Shown: in pieces, positions 25,231 through 33,372 of the stretch
Layout: the number at the start of each line of letters is the position of its first letter
Position numbering within the stretch: the stretch's first letter is position 1
Assembly (NCBI GenBank): GCA_963849365.1
Contig: CAWKHA010000004.1
Coordinates: 930,001-994,000, forward strand
DNA length: 64,000 nucleotides
Origin: CAVQCJ01 sp963849365
Lineage (GTDB): Bacteria > Actinomycetota > Actinomycetes > Prado026
Direction: 5' to 3'
The notes under the pieces: generated by a model
Told to the model about the DNA's origin: nothing
The model's database searches: none
The model's input: only the letters and a program-made list of their open reading frames with translations
Position numbers and translations under genes: made by a program

Positions 25231-25532
25231 CCGCGGCGTACCAGCTCCTGGGCGCCATGGCCATCGTCGTCGGCCTGGTCGGCACCTGGGTGGCCGGAAG
25301 GCACCGGTCGGGGTGGCTCGTCTGCGTGATGTCCTCGGCGATGTGGCTGCCCGCGTTGGCCACGGGAGAACAGTGGGCCGCTGTCCTCAACTGCGGCCTG
25401 TCCATCGCGATCTGCGTGCGGAACTTCCGGGCGCAGTCCGACGGTGACGGCTGGCGCGAGCAGCCGTCGCTCGCCGAGGCGAGCCCTCGCGCCCAGGAGC
25501 TGGCCGAGGCCGGCTCGCTCGCGGCGAGGTGA
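25227..25532 (+). CDS. Small membrane protein (three hydrophobic segments)
   Basis: The 101-residue product has hydrophobic segments at about residues 5-23, 29-46 and 50-66 (A-M-A-I-V-V-G-L-V-G-T-W-V-A-G, W-L-V-C-V-M-S-S-A-M-W-L-P-A-L and A-V-L-N-C-G-L-S-I-A-I-C-V) and a hydrophilic C-terminal tail. The arrangement recalls a fragment of PnuC-like transporters, but the similarity is too weak to name it. It overlaps the upstream gene by ATGA. Confidence 0.65.
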   Translation: MTAAYQLLGAMAIVVGLVGTWVAGRHRSGWLVCVMSSAMWLPALATGEQWAAVLNCGLSIAICVRNFRAQSDGDGWREQPSLAEASPRAQELAEAGSLAAR

Positions 25533-26310
25533 GCCGCCCAGGCTCCGCGCGTGCACATCCAAGGGATCTGCTTCGCGGCGACGTCAACGGCCGAGCGTCA
25601 AGTCGATCGCTGGGCTTCCCGGTCGACGACCTCGACGACGGACCGCACCACCCGCCGCGGGCGATCGTCGCCGCACGCCGCATGCTCGACATCGTCTACT
25701 ACACCCTGCGCAATGGAACCGCCCGCGCCGTGCCGAACACCAAGGACGCAGCGTGAGCCTGCATGACTTGTGGCGGCCGAGGAACGGCATGGACCCACCA
25801 CCTTGTGGTGCGGCCGACGAAGTGAATGGCCCCACACCCTGAACCAGGGCGAACAACCACAAGGCTTCATGCACCCTCGCGGGCGAAGGAATGCTGGCAC
25901 CCTGCCACCCCCACTCGTTCAACCCGAAGCCATCCACACCTTCAGAACCCCGGGCGGCGGCCCCGGGCAGTATGCGTTGTCCTCCGGACGCATCAAGGAC
26001 CGTTCGTCCTCGCCCTTCGGGCTGCGGGCGCTGCGTCCTTGACCCGCCCGTCCGGACAACGCCGCCCGCAACAAGGCCGCTCCCCGCGTGGGGACACCTT
26101 GACCATCCCTGCTCCTTCATGGATGCCGTTCCTGGCTGCCTCCTTGCTTGGGCGACGGCCTCGGGGCCTCCAGGTAGGGCCTGGGATTCTCGGTGTGAGC
26201 TGCTCGGCCCAGCCACGGCTGTGTACACGCCTGAGGGTGGAAGCCATCCATTAAGTCCGCAATCGTCAGCAAGATCGACAACTGGGCTTCCTCCGAGGTG
26301 GTGCGACACG
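25533..26310. other. Gene-poor tract with degraded coding signals and palindromes
   Basis: This stretch has a lower and less regular GC pattern than its surroundings, and none of its open frames looks like a normal gene. A short plus-strand frame ending near 25756 contains A-R-R-M-L-D-I-V-Y-Y-T-L-R-N-G-T, which recalls the C-terminal end of some transposases but is too short to assign. CACCAC/GTGGTG (25796-25810) and a long imperfect inverted repeat (25974-26062) lie in it. It may be the remains of a transferred element next to the toxin-antitoxin pair. Confidence 0.4.
25974..26062. repeat. Imperfect inverted repeat, arms about 27 bp
   Basis: The left arm (25974-26000) starts GCGTTGTCC and ends TCAAGGAC. 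The right arm (26035-26062) starts GTCCTTGA and ends GGACAACGC. The arms pair except for a few central bases. The loop itself holds CGCCC/GGGCG pairing. It could be the end structure of a mobile element or a structured RNA. Confidence 0.5.
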
Positions 26311-26348
26311 TTGACCTCGTGCGAGTCGATGGACTAGGATTCTAGTCT
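26311..26348 (+). promoter_or_regulatory. Toxin-antitoxin promoter with operator; probably leaderless
   Basis: TTGACC (26311-26316) and TAGGAT (26335-26340) are separated by 18 bp. The -10 box lies inside the perfect palindrome GACTAG-GATT-CTAGTC (26332-26347), which is the likely operator for the antitoxin or the complex. The ATG at 26349 is eight bases after the -10 box, so transcription should start at or next to the ATG and give a leaderless mRNA. Confidence 0.65.
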
Positions 26349-26642
26349 ATGAGCACGCTGCCGCTCTCCGAGGTCAAGGCCCATCTGTCCGAGATCGCGG
26401 ACGAGGTCGACCGTACTCACGAGCGCGTCCATGTCACGCGAAACGGCCGCGAGTACGTGGTGCTGGTCGCTGCTGAAGACTTGGAGTCCCTGGAGGCAAC
26501 ACTGGAGCTGTTGAGCGATCGGGCCGCGCTGAAGCGTGTCCGTGAGGCAGACGCCGCCGTCCTTGCCGGCGACGTCACCAGTGGTGACGACATGGCGAAG
26601 TTGATGGACGCGCGCCGCCAGCGCGAGCGCCGTGACGGCTGA
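26349..26642 (+). CDS. Type II antitoxin, Phd/YefM family
   Basis: The 97-residue antitoxin shows the Phd/YefM fold: L-P-L-S-E-V-K-A-H-L-S-E-I, then H-V-T-R-N-G-R-E-Y-V-V-L-V-A-A-E-D-L-E-S-L-E-A-T-L-E-L-L. The N-terminal part binds DNA as a dimer; the charged C-terminal end (residues 60-97) should wrap the toxin. The toxin gene overlaps its end by 11 nt. It has no ribosome binding site of its own because it is probably translated from a leaderless mRNA. Confidence 0.9.
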   Translation: MSTLPLSEVKAHLSEIADEVDRTHERVHVTRNGREYVVLVAAEDLESLEATLELLSDRAALKRVREADAAVLAGDVTSGDDMAKLMDARRQRERRDG

Positions 26643-26922
26643 ACCCCCTGACCAACTGCCCTACAGCATCGCCCTCGCGCCTGGTGCGCGCCGTGCGCTC
26701 GCGGAGTCGCTCCCGCCCGCTGCAGCCTTTGCGGCGTGGGAGTTCATCCAAGGGCCGCTGCGACGACGACCGCGCACAGTGGGTGCTCCGCTCCGAGCAC
26801 CTTTCGAAGGGCTGTGGCGGGCACGGCGGGGCGAGTACCGCGTCCGTTACCGCATCGACGAGGAGAACCGCGCAGTGGTCGTCCTCGACGTCGACCATCG
26901 GCGAGACGCGTACCGGGCGTGA
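26632..26922 (+). CDS. Type II toxin, RelE/ParE superfamily
   Basis: The 96-residue basic protein fits the RelE fold: Y-S-I-A-L-A-P-G-A-R-R-A-L-A at the start, G-A-P-L-R-A-P-F-E-G-L-W-R-A-R-R-G-E-Y-R-V-R-Y-R-I-D in the middle, and V-V-V-L-D-V-D-H-R-R-D-A-Y at the end. R-x-G-x-Y-R-V-x-Y and the late H-R-x-x-x-Y are hallmarks of RelE-type mRNA endonucleases that cut at the ribosome. It starts at a GTG inside the antitoxin gene, so the two are translationally coupled. Confidence 0.9.
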   Translation: MTAEPPDQLPYSIALAPGARRALAESLPPAAAFAAWEFIQGPLRRRPRTVGAPLRAPFEGLWRARRGEYRVRYRIDEENRAVVVLDVDHRRDAYRA

Positions 26923-27023
26923 GACTCGGGCAGTCGTCTCCACCTCTCGCAGATCTTGCGATCGTCGACCGAGCACTGATGGTGCCAGCCGTCCCCGAAT
27001 GCGAAGACCCGACCGGGACGGGG

Positions 27024-27065
27024 CCACGTGGGAGGGCTGCGTTGTTCCGCGGCCCTCCCACGTGG
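27024..27065. terminator. Strong bidirectional terminator hairpin
   Basis: Two perfect 14-bp arms (CCACGTGGGAGGGC at 27024-27037 and its complement at 27052-27065) enclose a 14-nt loop. It lies between the convergent toxin gene and subtilase gene, ending 7 bp before the subtilase stop codon, and can serve both. Confidence 0.75.
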
Positions 27066-27072
27066 TCCGGCA

Positions 27073-28845
27073 TCAGCTGTGCTGCGTCACCGCCGCGTAC
27101 GCGTTCACGATCCCGTGACCGTAGAACCCGTTGTTCTGGATCGGCCCGGCGCAGAACGCCTCCTCCGTGCCCACGGACCCGTCGGCCCTGATCCGCGTGT
27201 ACTCGAACAGCCGGGGCTGCGGGCAGGCGTGCGGGACGGCAGTGCTGAAGAGGATCGCCCTCGTCCGGTCCGGAGCCAGCCCGAGACCGCCGTGAACCTT
27301 GTCCGGCTTGCCGAACCGGCTCACGATGAGCGCCGCCACACCGACCGCGTGCGGCGATGCCATCGAGGTGCCCTGCAGGTACTGGTAGTACGCGCAGGTC
27401 GACCCGAGGCAGTCGCGGACCACGAACGGGTTGTTAGGTGTCCCGTCCGGGTTGAGGTCACCGTTCAGCTCGGCCAGCGCCGCCGGGTACGCCGCCAGCA
27501 CGAGGTTGCGAGCGTCACCGGTGTTGTCGGCCGAGTCGTAGTAGTCCCCACCGGGGGCCGCCACGTCGGTCTGCTCGGTGCCGTAGTTGGAGAAGTAGGA
27601 CTTGCGGGTCGTCGGGCCGGTGGCGCTGATGGCCAGCACGCCACGCGTCTCCGTCGGGACGGTGATGCAGGAGTTGTTCACGTCGCGATGCTTGGCGGTG
27701 TCCAGCGGGAAGTCGGGGCTGGTGTCGTCGACGGTCGGGTGACCCAGGTCGGTCGCCTCGTTGCCCTCGGCGGACACGGGCAGCACCCCGTGCGCGATCG
27801 CGTAGTTCACGGCTCGCTGCGTGGCCTGGCGGATGACCTTCTGCTCGGTCTGCTCCGCCGGGGAGTCGGCCGGGTTGTTCAGGCAGTTGAACAGCCACGG
27901 GTCGGTGAAGAAGCTCATGTTGACCACGTCGACGCCGATGTCGCCGGCGTAGACCAGCGCCTCGAGGGTCGGCTGCAGGAAGAAGAACCCCGAGTCCTGC
28001 CCGGCGCGGATGTTCACCAGGGTGACGTTGGGTGCGACACCGGCGATCCCGAGCCCGTTGATCGGCGAGCCGATGGTGCTCGCCACGTGGGTGCCGTGAC
28101 CGTCGTCGTCCTCGTCAGCCGGGTCGACGCACGAGGGGTGCTCGCACGGCCCGTCGATCACTGGGTTGTCGGTGACGAAGTTGCGGCTGTCCGCCGCATC
28201 GAAGTTGGGCGCGATGTCAGGGTGGCTCCCGTCGATCCCGGTGTCGATGATGCCGACCAGGACCTTCTTGCTGCCCGGGTTCGTTGCGTACGAGCCGGTG
28301 TCGGTTGCGCCGATCTGGCGCATGTCCCACTGCCGGTTGGCCAGGGGTTCCGGTAGGACGGTGGCTGCCGGCGCCGAGCTTGCGGCTGCCTTGGCGTCGG
28401 ACTGCCCACCCGAGCCCCTGCTCGCTTTCCGCTCGGCAGTCAGCTTCTCGATGTCGCTCGCACGAGCGCGCACCTGCTTGGGCACGGAGCCGATGACCCG
28501 GTTGCGGGCAGCTCCGTCGACCGCGCCACTGCCATCGACCTTGGCCGTGAACGATGCGTCAGTACTGGTGACCAGCGCGTAACCGATCTTGGTGTCTTCC
28601 TTGACGATGCGTCCGCCGGCCTGCGCGATGGCCGCCCGCGCGGACGCCGCGCTCTGCCCTTCCTTGTAGAGGACGACGTAGTCGCCTTCGCCAGACTGTG
28701 CCGCCGCCGCCGCGCTACCGGACGCCGTGGCTGCACCGCTCGGCCCCGGTGGGGCCGCCGTGGCGGGAGCCGATTCGGCCAGCGCGACGGCCATGGCCAG
28801 CACCGTCGCTGATGCAACACCTGTGAAGATCCGGTTCCTGCGCAT
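27073..28845 (-). CDS. Secreted subtilisin-like serine protease (S8)
   Basis: The 590-residue preproprotein has a signal peptide (residues 1-30), an inhibitor-I9-like propeptide region (55-120: Y-V-V-L-Y-K-E-G and A-G-G-R-I-V-K-E-D-T-K-I-G-Y-A), and a subtilase domain. The triad is D201 (I-I-D-T-G-I-D), H250 (G-H-G-T-H-V-A) and S494 (G-T-S-M-A-S-P-H); N362 (A-E-G-N-E) forms the oxyanion hole. Inserts with cysteines (C-E-H-P-S-C, and D-C-L-G-S-T-C) may form disulfides. It should be exported and self-processed. AGGAG precedes the ATG. Confidence 0.93.
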   Translation of the reverse strand: MRRNRIFTGVASATVLAMAVALAESAPATAAPPGPSGAATASGSAAAAAQSGEGDYVVLYKEGQSAASARAAIAQAGGRIVKEDTKIGYALVTSTDASFTAKVDGSGAVDGAARNRVIGSVPKQVRARASDIEKLTAERKASRGSGGQSDAKAAASSAPAATVLPEPLANRQWDMRQIGATDTGSYATNPGSKKVLVGIIDTGIDGSHPDIAPNFDAADSRNFVTDNPVIDGPCEHPSCVDPADEDDDGHGTHVASTIGSPINGLGIAGVAPNVTLVNIRAGQDSGFFFLQPTLEALVYAGDIGVDVVNMSFFTDPWLFNCLNNPADSPAEQTEQKVIRQATQRAVNYAIAHGVLPVSAEGNEATDLGHPTVDDTSPDFPLDTAKHRDVNNSCITVPTETRGVLAISATGPTTRKSYFSNYGTEQTDVAAPGGDYYDSADNTGDARNLVLAAYPAALAELNGDLNPDGTPNNPFVVRDCLGSTCAYYQYLQGTSMASPHAVGVAALIVSRFGKPDKVHGGLGLAPDRTRAILFSTAVPHACPQPRLFEYTRIRADGSVGTEEAFCAGPIQNNGFYGHGIVNAYAAVTQHS

Positions 28846-28947
28846 AGCGACTCCTGCCCGAGCCCACCTCGTTGGGGGCGCTTGTTGGTCTGCACCCTAG
28901 GAGGGATAGGTGGTCACGTGAAGAGCGCGAGACAGTCGGGCCATCGC

Positions 28948-30909
28948 TCAGCGCTGGTGGCCGAAGTCGCCGTGCTCCCCGTGCTCGGCGGGGCCGGCCC
29001 CGGTGTGGCAGCCCTCGCCGTCCCCCTGCTCCGAGGGCGGTACGTCGATCGACGGGTTCTGGTCGAAGAAACCGAACGGCTTGAGCCAGAACGACACGAT
29101 GTCGGCAGGCATGACCGGCCAGTCCTCCACCCGGGTGATGTGGTGGATCCCGAACACGTACCAGAGCACGACGTCCGTGCCCTCCAGGCCCTCGTCGTCG
29201 GCGATCCACTCGGTCATCCCGGTGTCGACGAGCGACTGCGCCGGGTACCGCCCGCACGGCCAGCGCTCGTCGTCGTGCTGCCGGGTCACCCACAGGGTGT
29301 GTCCGATGACGGGCGCCCGCATGTACTGCGGGGTGTCCGGAGCCATCATCGGCGGGATCGACGCGGTCGGCACGAGCTTGTACGCCGGATGCGTCCCCAG
29401 CCCGTTCGTACGGCCCGGGTTCACGACCTTCCACGACCGCTGCGTCGCCCAGCTGAAGTCGCGGGCAGCCTGCGACTCGGAGACGACCGGCGTCGACTCG
29501 GTCACGACGGCGAGCCCGTACGGGTTCTCCGGTGACACCGGCAGCGCCCGCGAGTCGACCTCCATGACGGTGTTGTCCGGGCCGTCGACGTCGAGGTCGA
29601 GGCGGGCGACGAGGAAGTGTTGGTGGAACGGCGCGTACGTCCGTGCGTCGACGACGGTCCCGGTGACCGGAGCGCCCCCCGAGAGTGCGAACGGTGTCGT
29701 CACCATCAGGCCCGTGGCACGGACCTCGCACTCGATGTTGCCGTCCTGGTAGAAGCGCCAGTAGACGAGGTACTCGTAGTTGGCGACGGTGGCGTGGCAC
29801 GACACGACGAGGCGGCGCATCCTCCGGACCTCGGCCCCGGTGGTGTGGTCGACGTGTTTCCACAGGACCGCGTTGTCCTCCTCGTGCAGGCAGATCGCGT
29901 TGGTGATCGTGTACGGGTTGCCACGGGTGTCGTGCAGCGTCGCGTCGACGTACACGATCTCCCCGAGGCAGTCGCAGCCGAGCTCGAGCGACGTGGTCAT
30001 GAAGCCGAGACCCCACTCGCCGATGTCGAACGCCGTCCGTCGGTAGTGGTCGAACGAGGCGTCCCGGTAGGGCACGACCATCTCGGCGAACGAGAGCCGG
30101 TACGCGATGTCGCGCTCGACGCCGTGGTCGTCGTACGCGACCTGGTAGATGACCGGTCCCTCGCGGTGGTTGAAGCCGAGCCGCATCCGCCAGCTCTGCC
30201 AGCGCAGCTCGGTGCCGTCGAGAGTGAACGAGACGCCCTCGGGCTGGGTGATGTGCAGCGGCCTGAGGTCGGTGCGCTGGGTGCCCGTCCACGGCCCGGG
30301 GACGTACTCGGCCTGGACGTCGGGCTGCCCGTGGTCGTGGTCGTTCTCGAGCACGAGCAGCTCGAGCGTGTTCATGTCGACGACGATCTTGAGCCCGGAC
30401 ACCGGATGCGCGTACGGGTTGCCCTCCGGCGTCGCGCGGTACCACACGTCGCACCAGCCCAGCCGCCGGTCGCGGTACTCCGCGGGCATCAGAGCCTTGC
30501 CGTAGGTCCATACCTCGATGAGCACGAGGGACATGTCGGTGATGCCGCGGGCGGCCAGGGCTTCGATGACAGCGGGGTGGACGCGCATGGCCTCGTCGAC
30601 GTCGTGGTACTCGTCGACGGTGAAGTTGGGGCAGGCGCCGGGGACGTGCTCCCAGCCGACGACGGCCTCGGCGACCAGGTCGACGGTGGCCTCCCAGGTG
30701 GTGTTGTCGGCGCGGTTCCACAGGACGGCGAATGCGGTGCGCGGGACGGGATCGCCTGCCCGCCATCCGCGTACGAAGGTCTTGGGCGGCTCGGCGAGCT
30801 CGATCGAGGCGAACCGCCAGGACTCGGTGATGTCCCGGTCGCGACGGACGGCTGCTGCCGTCCGGCGGAACTCGTCCGCGCTCAACGGTTCGAGGGGATG
30901 CCGTGCCAT
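28948..30909 (-). CDS. Copper-containing primary amine oxidase
   Basis: The 653-residue enzyme oxidises primary amines to aldehydes with release of ammonia and hydrogen peroxide. It contains everything needed for topaquinone formation: Y378 in V-A-N-Y-E-Y, catalytic base D295 in A-F-D-I-G-E-W, and copper ligands H429 and H431 (F-H-Q-H-F) and H590 (F-G-I-H-H-I-T-R). The spacing matches Arthrobacter phenylethylamine/tyramine oxidases closely. ATG 30909 was chosen because GGGAGG lies just upstream and the family starts here; the open frame upstream is only the REP-like repeat. A His/Gly-rich tail ends the protein. Confidence 0.95.
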   Translation of the reverse strand: MARHPLEPLSADEFRRTAAAVRRDRDITESWRFASIELAEPPKTFVRGWRAGDPVPRTAFAVLWNRADNTTWEATVDLVAEAVVGWEHVPGACPNFTVDEYHDVDEAMRVHPAVIEALAARGITDMSLVLIEVWTYGKALMPAEYRDRRLGWCDVWYRATPEGNPYAHPVSGLKIVVDMNTLELLVLENDHDHGQPDVQAEYVPGPWTGTQRTDLRPLHITQPEGVSFTLDGTELRWQSWRMRLGFNHREGPVIYQVAYDDHGVERDIAYRLSFAEMVVPYRDASFDHYRRTAFDIGEWGLGFMTTSLELGCDCLGEIVYVDATLHDTRGNPYTITNAICLHEEDNAVLWKHVDHTTGAEVRRMRRLVVSCHATVANYEYLVYWRFYQDGNIECEVRATGLMVTTPFALSGGAPVTGTVVDARTYAPFHQHFLVARLDLDVDGPDNTVMEVDSRALPVSPENPYGLAVVTESTPVVSESQAARDFSWATQRSWKVVNPGRTNGLGTHPAYKLVPTASIPPMMAPDTPQYMRAPVIGHTLWVTRQHDDERWPCGRYPAQSLVDTGMTEWIADDEGLEGTDVVLWYVFGIHHITRVEDWPVMPADIVSFWLKPFGFFDQNPSIDVPPSEQGDGEGCHTGAGPAEHGEHGDFGHQR

Positions 30910-30960
30910 GGGTACCTCCCGGGTACCTGCCGTTCGCTCGGCAAAGTGCGGGGCGTTCTC

Positions 30961-31026
30961 CCGACTGATGCGCGCGTCTTGGTCCTTCCCGAGGGCCGGT
31001 AGGGCCAAGACGCGCGCATCAGTCGG
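30961..31026. repeat. REP-like palindromic element, copy 1
   Basis: Perfect 22-bp arms at 30961-30982 and 31005-31026 enclose 22 nt. The core of the arm is GACTGATGCGCGCGTC. The same arm sequence, with one base difference, occurs in copy 2 at 59133-59196. The right arm supplies the last codons and stop of the HAD gene. It may also act as a terminator between that gene and the amine oxidase gene. Confidence 0.8.
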
Positions 31027-31735
31027 GTGTGTCGGCGGCCGCGGCGGCGAAGGCCGCCATGGACGGGAACGTCCAGTCCGGCGTGACGTCGGCCGGGGGC
31101 GGGGTGGCTCCCCACCCGGGCTTGTCGTGCCGCCGGTCGATCCAGACCGTCGGCAGACCCAGCTGCTTGGCCGGTACGTGGTCGTGGAACAGGCTCTGCG
31201 CCACGTGCAGCAGCCGGCCGGGCGCCACGCCGAGCTCGTCCAGAGCCTTGGCCAGCGCGTCGAAGTGGCCGAGCGCCGGCTTGTACGAGCCGACGTCCTG
31301 CGCCGTGATGATCCGGTCGAACATGACGCCGAGCCGCTCGTTGCTCGCCGCGAAGCCCTCGCGGTGCACGTTCGACACGATGATCAGCTTGTACTTCCGG
31401 GCCAGCGACGCCAGCGCACCCGGAGAGTCCGGGAACGCGGGCCAGTCCGGCACCGAGCCACCGAGCGCGGCCGCCCACTCGGGCGTGACCGGCACGCCGA
31501 GGCGCTCGCCCAGCGCCCGGAAGCTGTCCGCCAGGACCCGCGGGTAGAGCGCGCCCGGCTCGGCCGCCTCGGTCGCCGCCTCGTGACCCGCGTACGCCGC
31601 CAGCAGCGCCTCCGCGTCGAGGTCGAGCCCGTTCTCGCGCGCCCATGGGGTCAGCACGGTGGCGATCCCGGCTTCCCAGTCGATCAAGGTCCCGTAGCAG
31701 TCGAAGCTCAGGGCTTCGTAGTCGGCGAGGTCCAC
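31019..31735 (-). CDS. Haloacid dehalogenase type II (HAD hydrolase)
   Basis: The 238-residue protein has HAD motif I F-D-C-Y-G-T-L-I-D-W (nucleophile Asp followed by Y-G-T-L, as in L-2-haloacid dehalogenases), motif II V-S-N-V, and the lysine/acid part Y-K-P-A-L-G-H-F-D with H-V-A-Q-S-L-F-H-D-H-V-P-A. The N-V-H and Q-S-L-x-H-D patterns fit the dehalogenase type II group, which includes enzymes acting on other substrates. A GTG start is used. Its last codons lie in the REP-like palindrome. It is divergent from the nickel transporter. Confidence 0.85.
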   Translation of the reverse strand: MDLADYEALSFDCYGTLIDWEAGIATVLTPWARENGLDLDAEALLAAYAGHEAATEAAEPGALYPRVLADSFRALGERLGVPVTPEWAAALGGSVPDWPAFPDSPGALASLARKYKLIIVSNVHREGFAASNERLGVMFDRIITAQDVGSYKPALGHFDALAKALDELGVAPGRLLHVAQSLFHDHVPAKQLGLPTVWIDRRHDKPGWGATPPPADVTPDWTFPSMAAFAAAAADTPD

Positions 31736-31759
31736 GGTCGGAATGTATCGCCGTGCTTG

Positions 31760-31776
31760 TTGCGACCACCTTGCAA
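31760..31776 (+). promoter_or_regulatory. Nur-like nickel regulatory box
   Basis: TTGCGA-N5-TTGCAA differs in one base from TTGCAA-N5-TTGCAA, the site bound by Nur, the nickel-sensing Fur-family repressor described in Streptomyces. It lies 30 bp before the nickel transporter start, in the divergent region with the HAD gene. Confidence 0.6.
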
Positions 31777-31805
31777 CAGCAACCAGCGGGCGTTAGCGTC
31801 GCAGC

Positions 31806-33008
31806 ATGGCTTCCGGGCGGACGGCGGGGACGGCGGGGACAGCGACTGTGCGCCGGCGCGTGGCCGGCAGCCTGACCCGGTCCGAGTGGCTCGCCGTGGC
31901 CGGGATGGCCCTGTTCGTCGCGTTCCTCACCGTGCTCGGCTGGGGGCTGCTGCTGGGTCTGGTCGTCCCCCACCACTACCACGTGAGCTCCACCCAGGTG
32001 TTCGGTATCGGGCTCGGCCTGACCGCCTACACCCTGGGCATGCGGCACGCCTTCGACGCGGACCACATCGCCGCGATCGACAACACGACGCGCAAGCTCA
32101 TGGCGGACGGCAAGCGTCCGGTCTCGGTCGGGTTCTGGTTCTCGCTCGGGCACTCCTCCATCGTCTTCGCGCTGTGCCTGCTGCTGGCGGCCGGCGTGCG
32201 GGCGCTGGCCGGCCAGGTGGCCGACGACGCGTCGGGACTGCACAGCGTGACGGGACTGGTCGGCACCGCCGTCTCGGGCTTCTTCCTCCTGGTGATCGGC
32301 GTCCTCAACCTGGTGGTGCTGCGGCAGATCCTGGGCGTGTTCCGGGACATGCGCGCCGGTCGCTTCGACGAGGCCGAGCTGGACGAGCACCTGAGCAAGC
32401 GCGGCTTCCTCAACCGCTTCCTGGGCCGCGCGACCAGAGCGGTCACCAAGCCCTGGCACATGTACCCCGTCGGGCTGCTCTTCGGACTGGGCTTCGACAC
32501 GGCGACCGAGGTGAGCCTGCTCGTGCTCGCCGGCGGGGCGGCGGCCTTCTCGCTGCCCTGGTACGCGATCCTGACGCTGCCGGTGCTGTTCGCCGCGGGG
32601 ATGAGCCTGCTGGACTCGATCGACGGCTGCTTCATGAACTTCGCGTACGGCTGGGCGTTCTCCAAGCCGGTGCGCAAGGTGTACTACAACATCGCGATCA
32701 CCGGCCTGAGTGTGGCGGTGGCGATGGTCATCGGGACGATCGAGGTCGTCTCGATCCTCGCCGACAAGCTGGGCATCGACAGCGGGCCCGTCGCCTCGGT
32801 CGCGAACCTGGACCTCAACTTCGTCGGCTTCGCGATCGTCGGGGTCTTCCTCGCCACCTGGCTCGTCGCCCTCGCCGTCTGGCACTTCGGCCGGATCGAG
32901 GAGAAGTGGGAGGCGGGCCTGGCCGGCGTCGACCGGGAGGCAGAGCTGGAGCTGGAGCGCGAGCTGGACCTCACCCTCGAGCAGGAGCTGGCCGCAGAAC
33001 CCGGCTGA
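31806..33008 (+). CDS. Nickel/cobalt transporter, NiCoT (HoxN/NixA) family
   Basis: The 400-residue membrane protein has about eight spans and the NiCoT signature R-H-A-F-D-A-D-H-I in span II, plus F-S-L-G-H-S-S-I-V-F and L-G-F-D-T-A-T-E-V, the other two metal-site motifs of this family. A basic cytosolic start and an acidic C-terminal tail flank the core. It should import nickel or cobalt in one step without ATP. No strong ribosome binding site is seen. The Nur-like box upstream suggests repression when nickel is plentiful. Confidence 0.93.
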   Translation: MASGRTAGTAGTATVRRRVAGSLTRSEWLAVAGMALFVAFLTVLGWGLLLGLVVPHHYHVSSTQVFGIGLGLTAYTLGMRHAFDADHIAAIDNTTRKLMADGKRPVSVGFWFSLGHSSIVFALCLLLAAGVRALAGQVADDASGLHSVTGLVGTAVSGFFLLVIGVLNLVVLRQILGVFRDMRAGRFDEAELDEHLSKRGFLNRFLGRATRAVTKPWHMYPVGLLFGLGFDTATEVSLLVLAGGAAAFSLPWYAILTLPVLFAAGMSLLDSIDGCFMNFAYGWAFSKPVRKVYYNIAITGLSVAVAMVIGTIEVVSILADKLGIDSGPVASVANLDLNFVGFAIVGVFLATWLVALAVWHFGRIEEKWEAGLAGVDREAELELERELDLTLEQELAAEPG

Positions 33009-33022
33009 CCCGCCCGGCCGAG

Positions 33023-33041
33023 GTACCCCCTGGGGGTATAC
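33023..33041 (+). promoter_or_regulatory. CsoR operator overlapping the csoR promoter
   Basis: GTACCCCCTGGGGGTATAC is the G-tract palindrome typical of CsoR-family copper sensors. It overlaps the likely -10 box (TATACA, 33037-33042), so bound CsoR would block the promoter. The csoR ATG lies only 8 bp after the -10 box, so the mRNA may be leaderless. Confidence 0.75.
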
Positions 33042-33050
33042 ACTGCGGGC

Positions 33051-33344
33051 ATGGACCATGTGCCCCCCGGCTATGCCGACACCAAGGACGCCCAGCTCAA
33101 GCGACTGCGCCGCATCGAGGGGCAGGTGCGCGGGCTGCAGCGCATGATCGAGTCCGATGAGTACTGCATCGACGTGCTCACCCAGGTCTCCGCGACCACG
33201 CGGGCGTTGGAGTCGTTCGCGCTTTCGCTGCTCGACGAGCACCTCTCGCACTGCGTGATGTCCGCCATCGAGCACGGCGGTGACGAGGCCGACGCGAAGG
33301 TCCGCGAGGCCAGCGCCGCGATCGCCCGCCTCGTCCGCAGCTGA
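33051..33344 (+). CDS. csoR: Copper-sensing repressor, CsoR family
   Basis: The 97-residue all-helical regulator has R-L-R-R-I-E-G-Q-V-R-G-L-Q-R-M-I (DNA-binding face) and the copper triad C39, H64 and C68 (D-E-Y-C-I-D, and D-E-H-L-S-H-C), matching Cys-His-Cys of known CsoR proteins. Copper(I) binding should release it from the G-tract operator upstream. copZ and copA follow, giving a self-regulated copper operon. Confidence 0.93.
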   Translation: MDHVPPGYADTKDAQLKRLRRIEGQVRGLQRMIESDEYCIDVLTQVSATTRALESFALSLLDEHLSHCVMSAIEHGGDEADAKVREASAAIARLVRS

Positions 33345-33372
33345 GCACCGCCCGAAACCGGAGGACCGAACC

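Noticed and set aside
25529..25756. Possible transposase C-terminal fragment
   Set aside because: The A-R-R-M-L-D-I-V-Y-Y-T-L-R-N-G-T stretch recalls transposase ends, but 75 codons with no catalytic residues are not enough for a call.
25584..26309. A 241-codon minus-strand frame across the gene-poor tract
   Set aside because: Composition is low in order, no motif or ribosome binding site is visible, and the palindromes interrupt it; I kept the tract as unexplained.
30910..31008. Upstream extension of the amine oxidase gene through the palindrome
   Set aside because: The extension encodes the REP-like repeat, and GGGAGG directly precedes the ATG at 30909.
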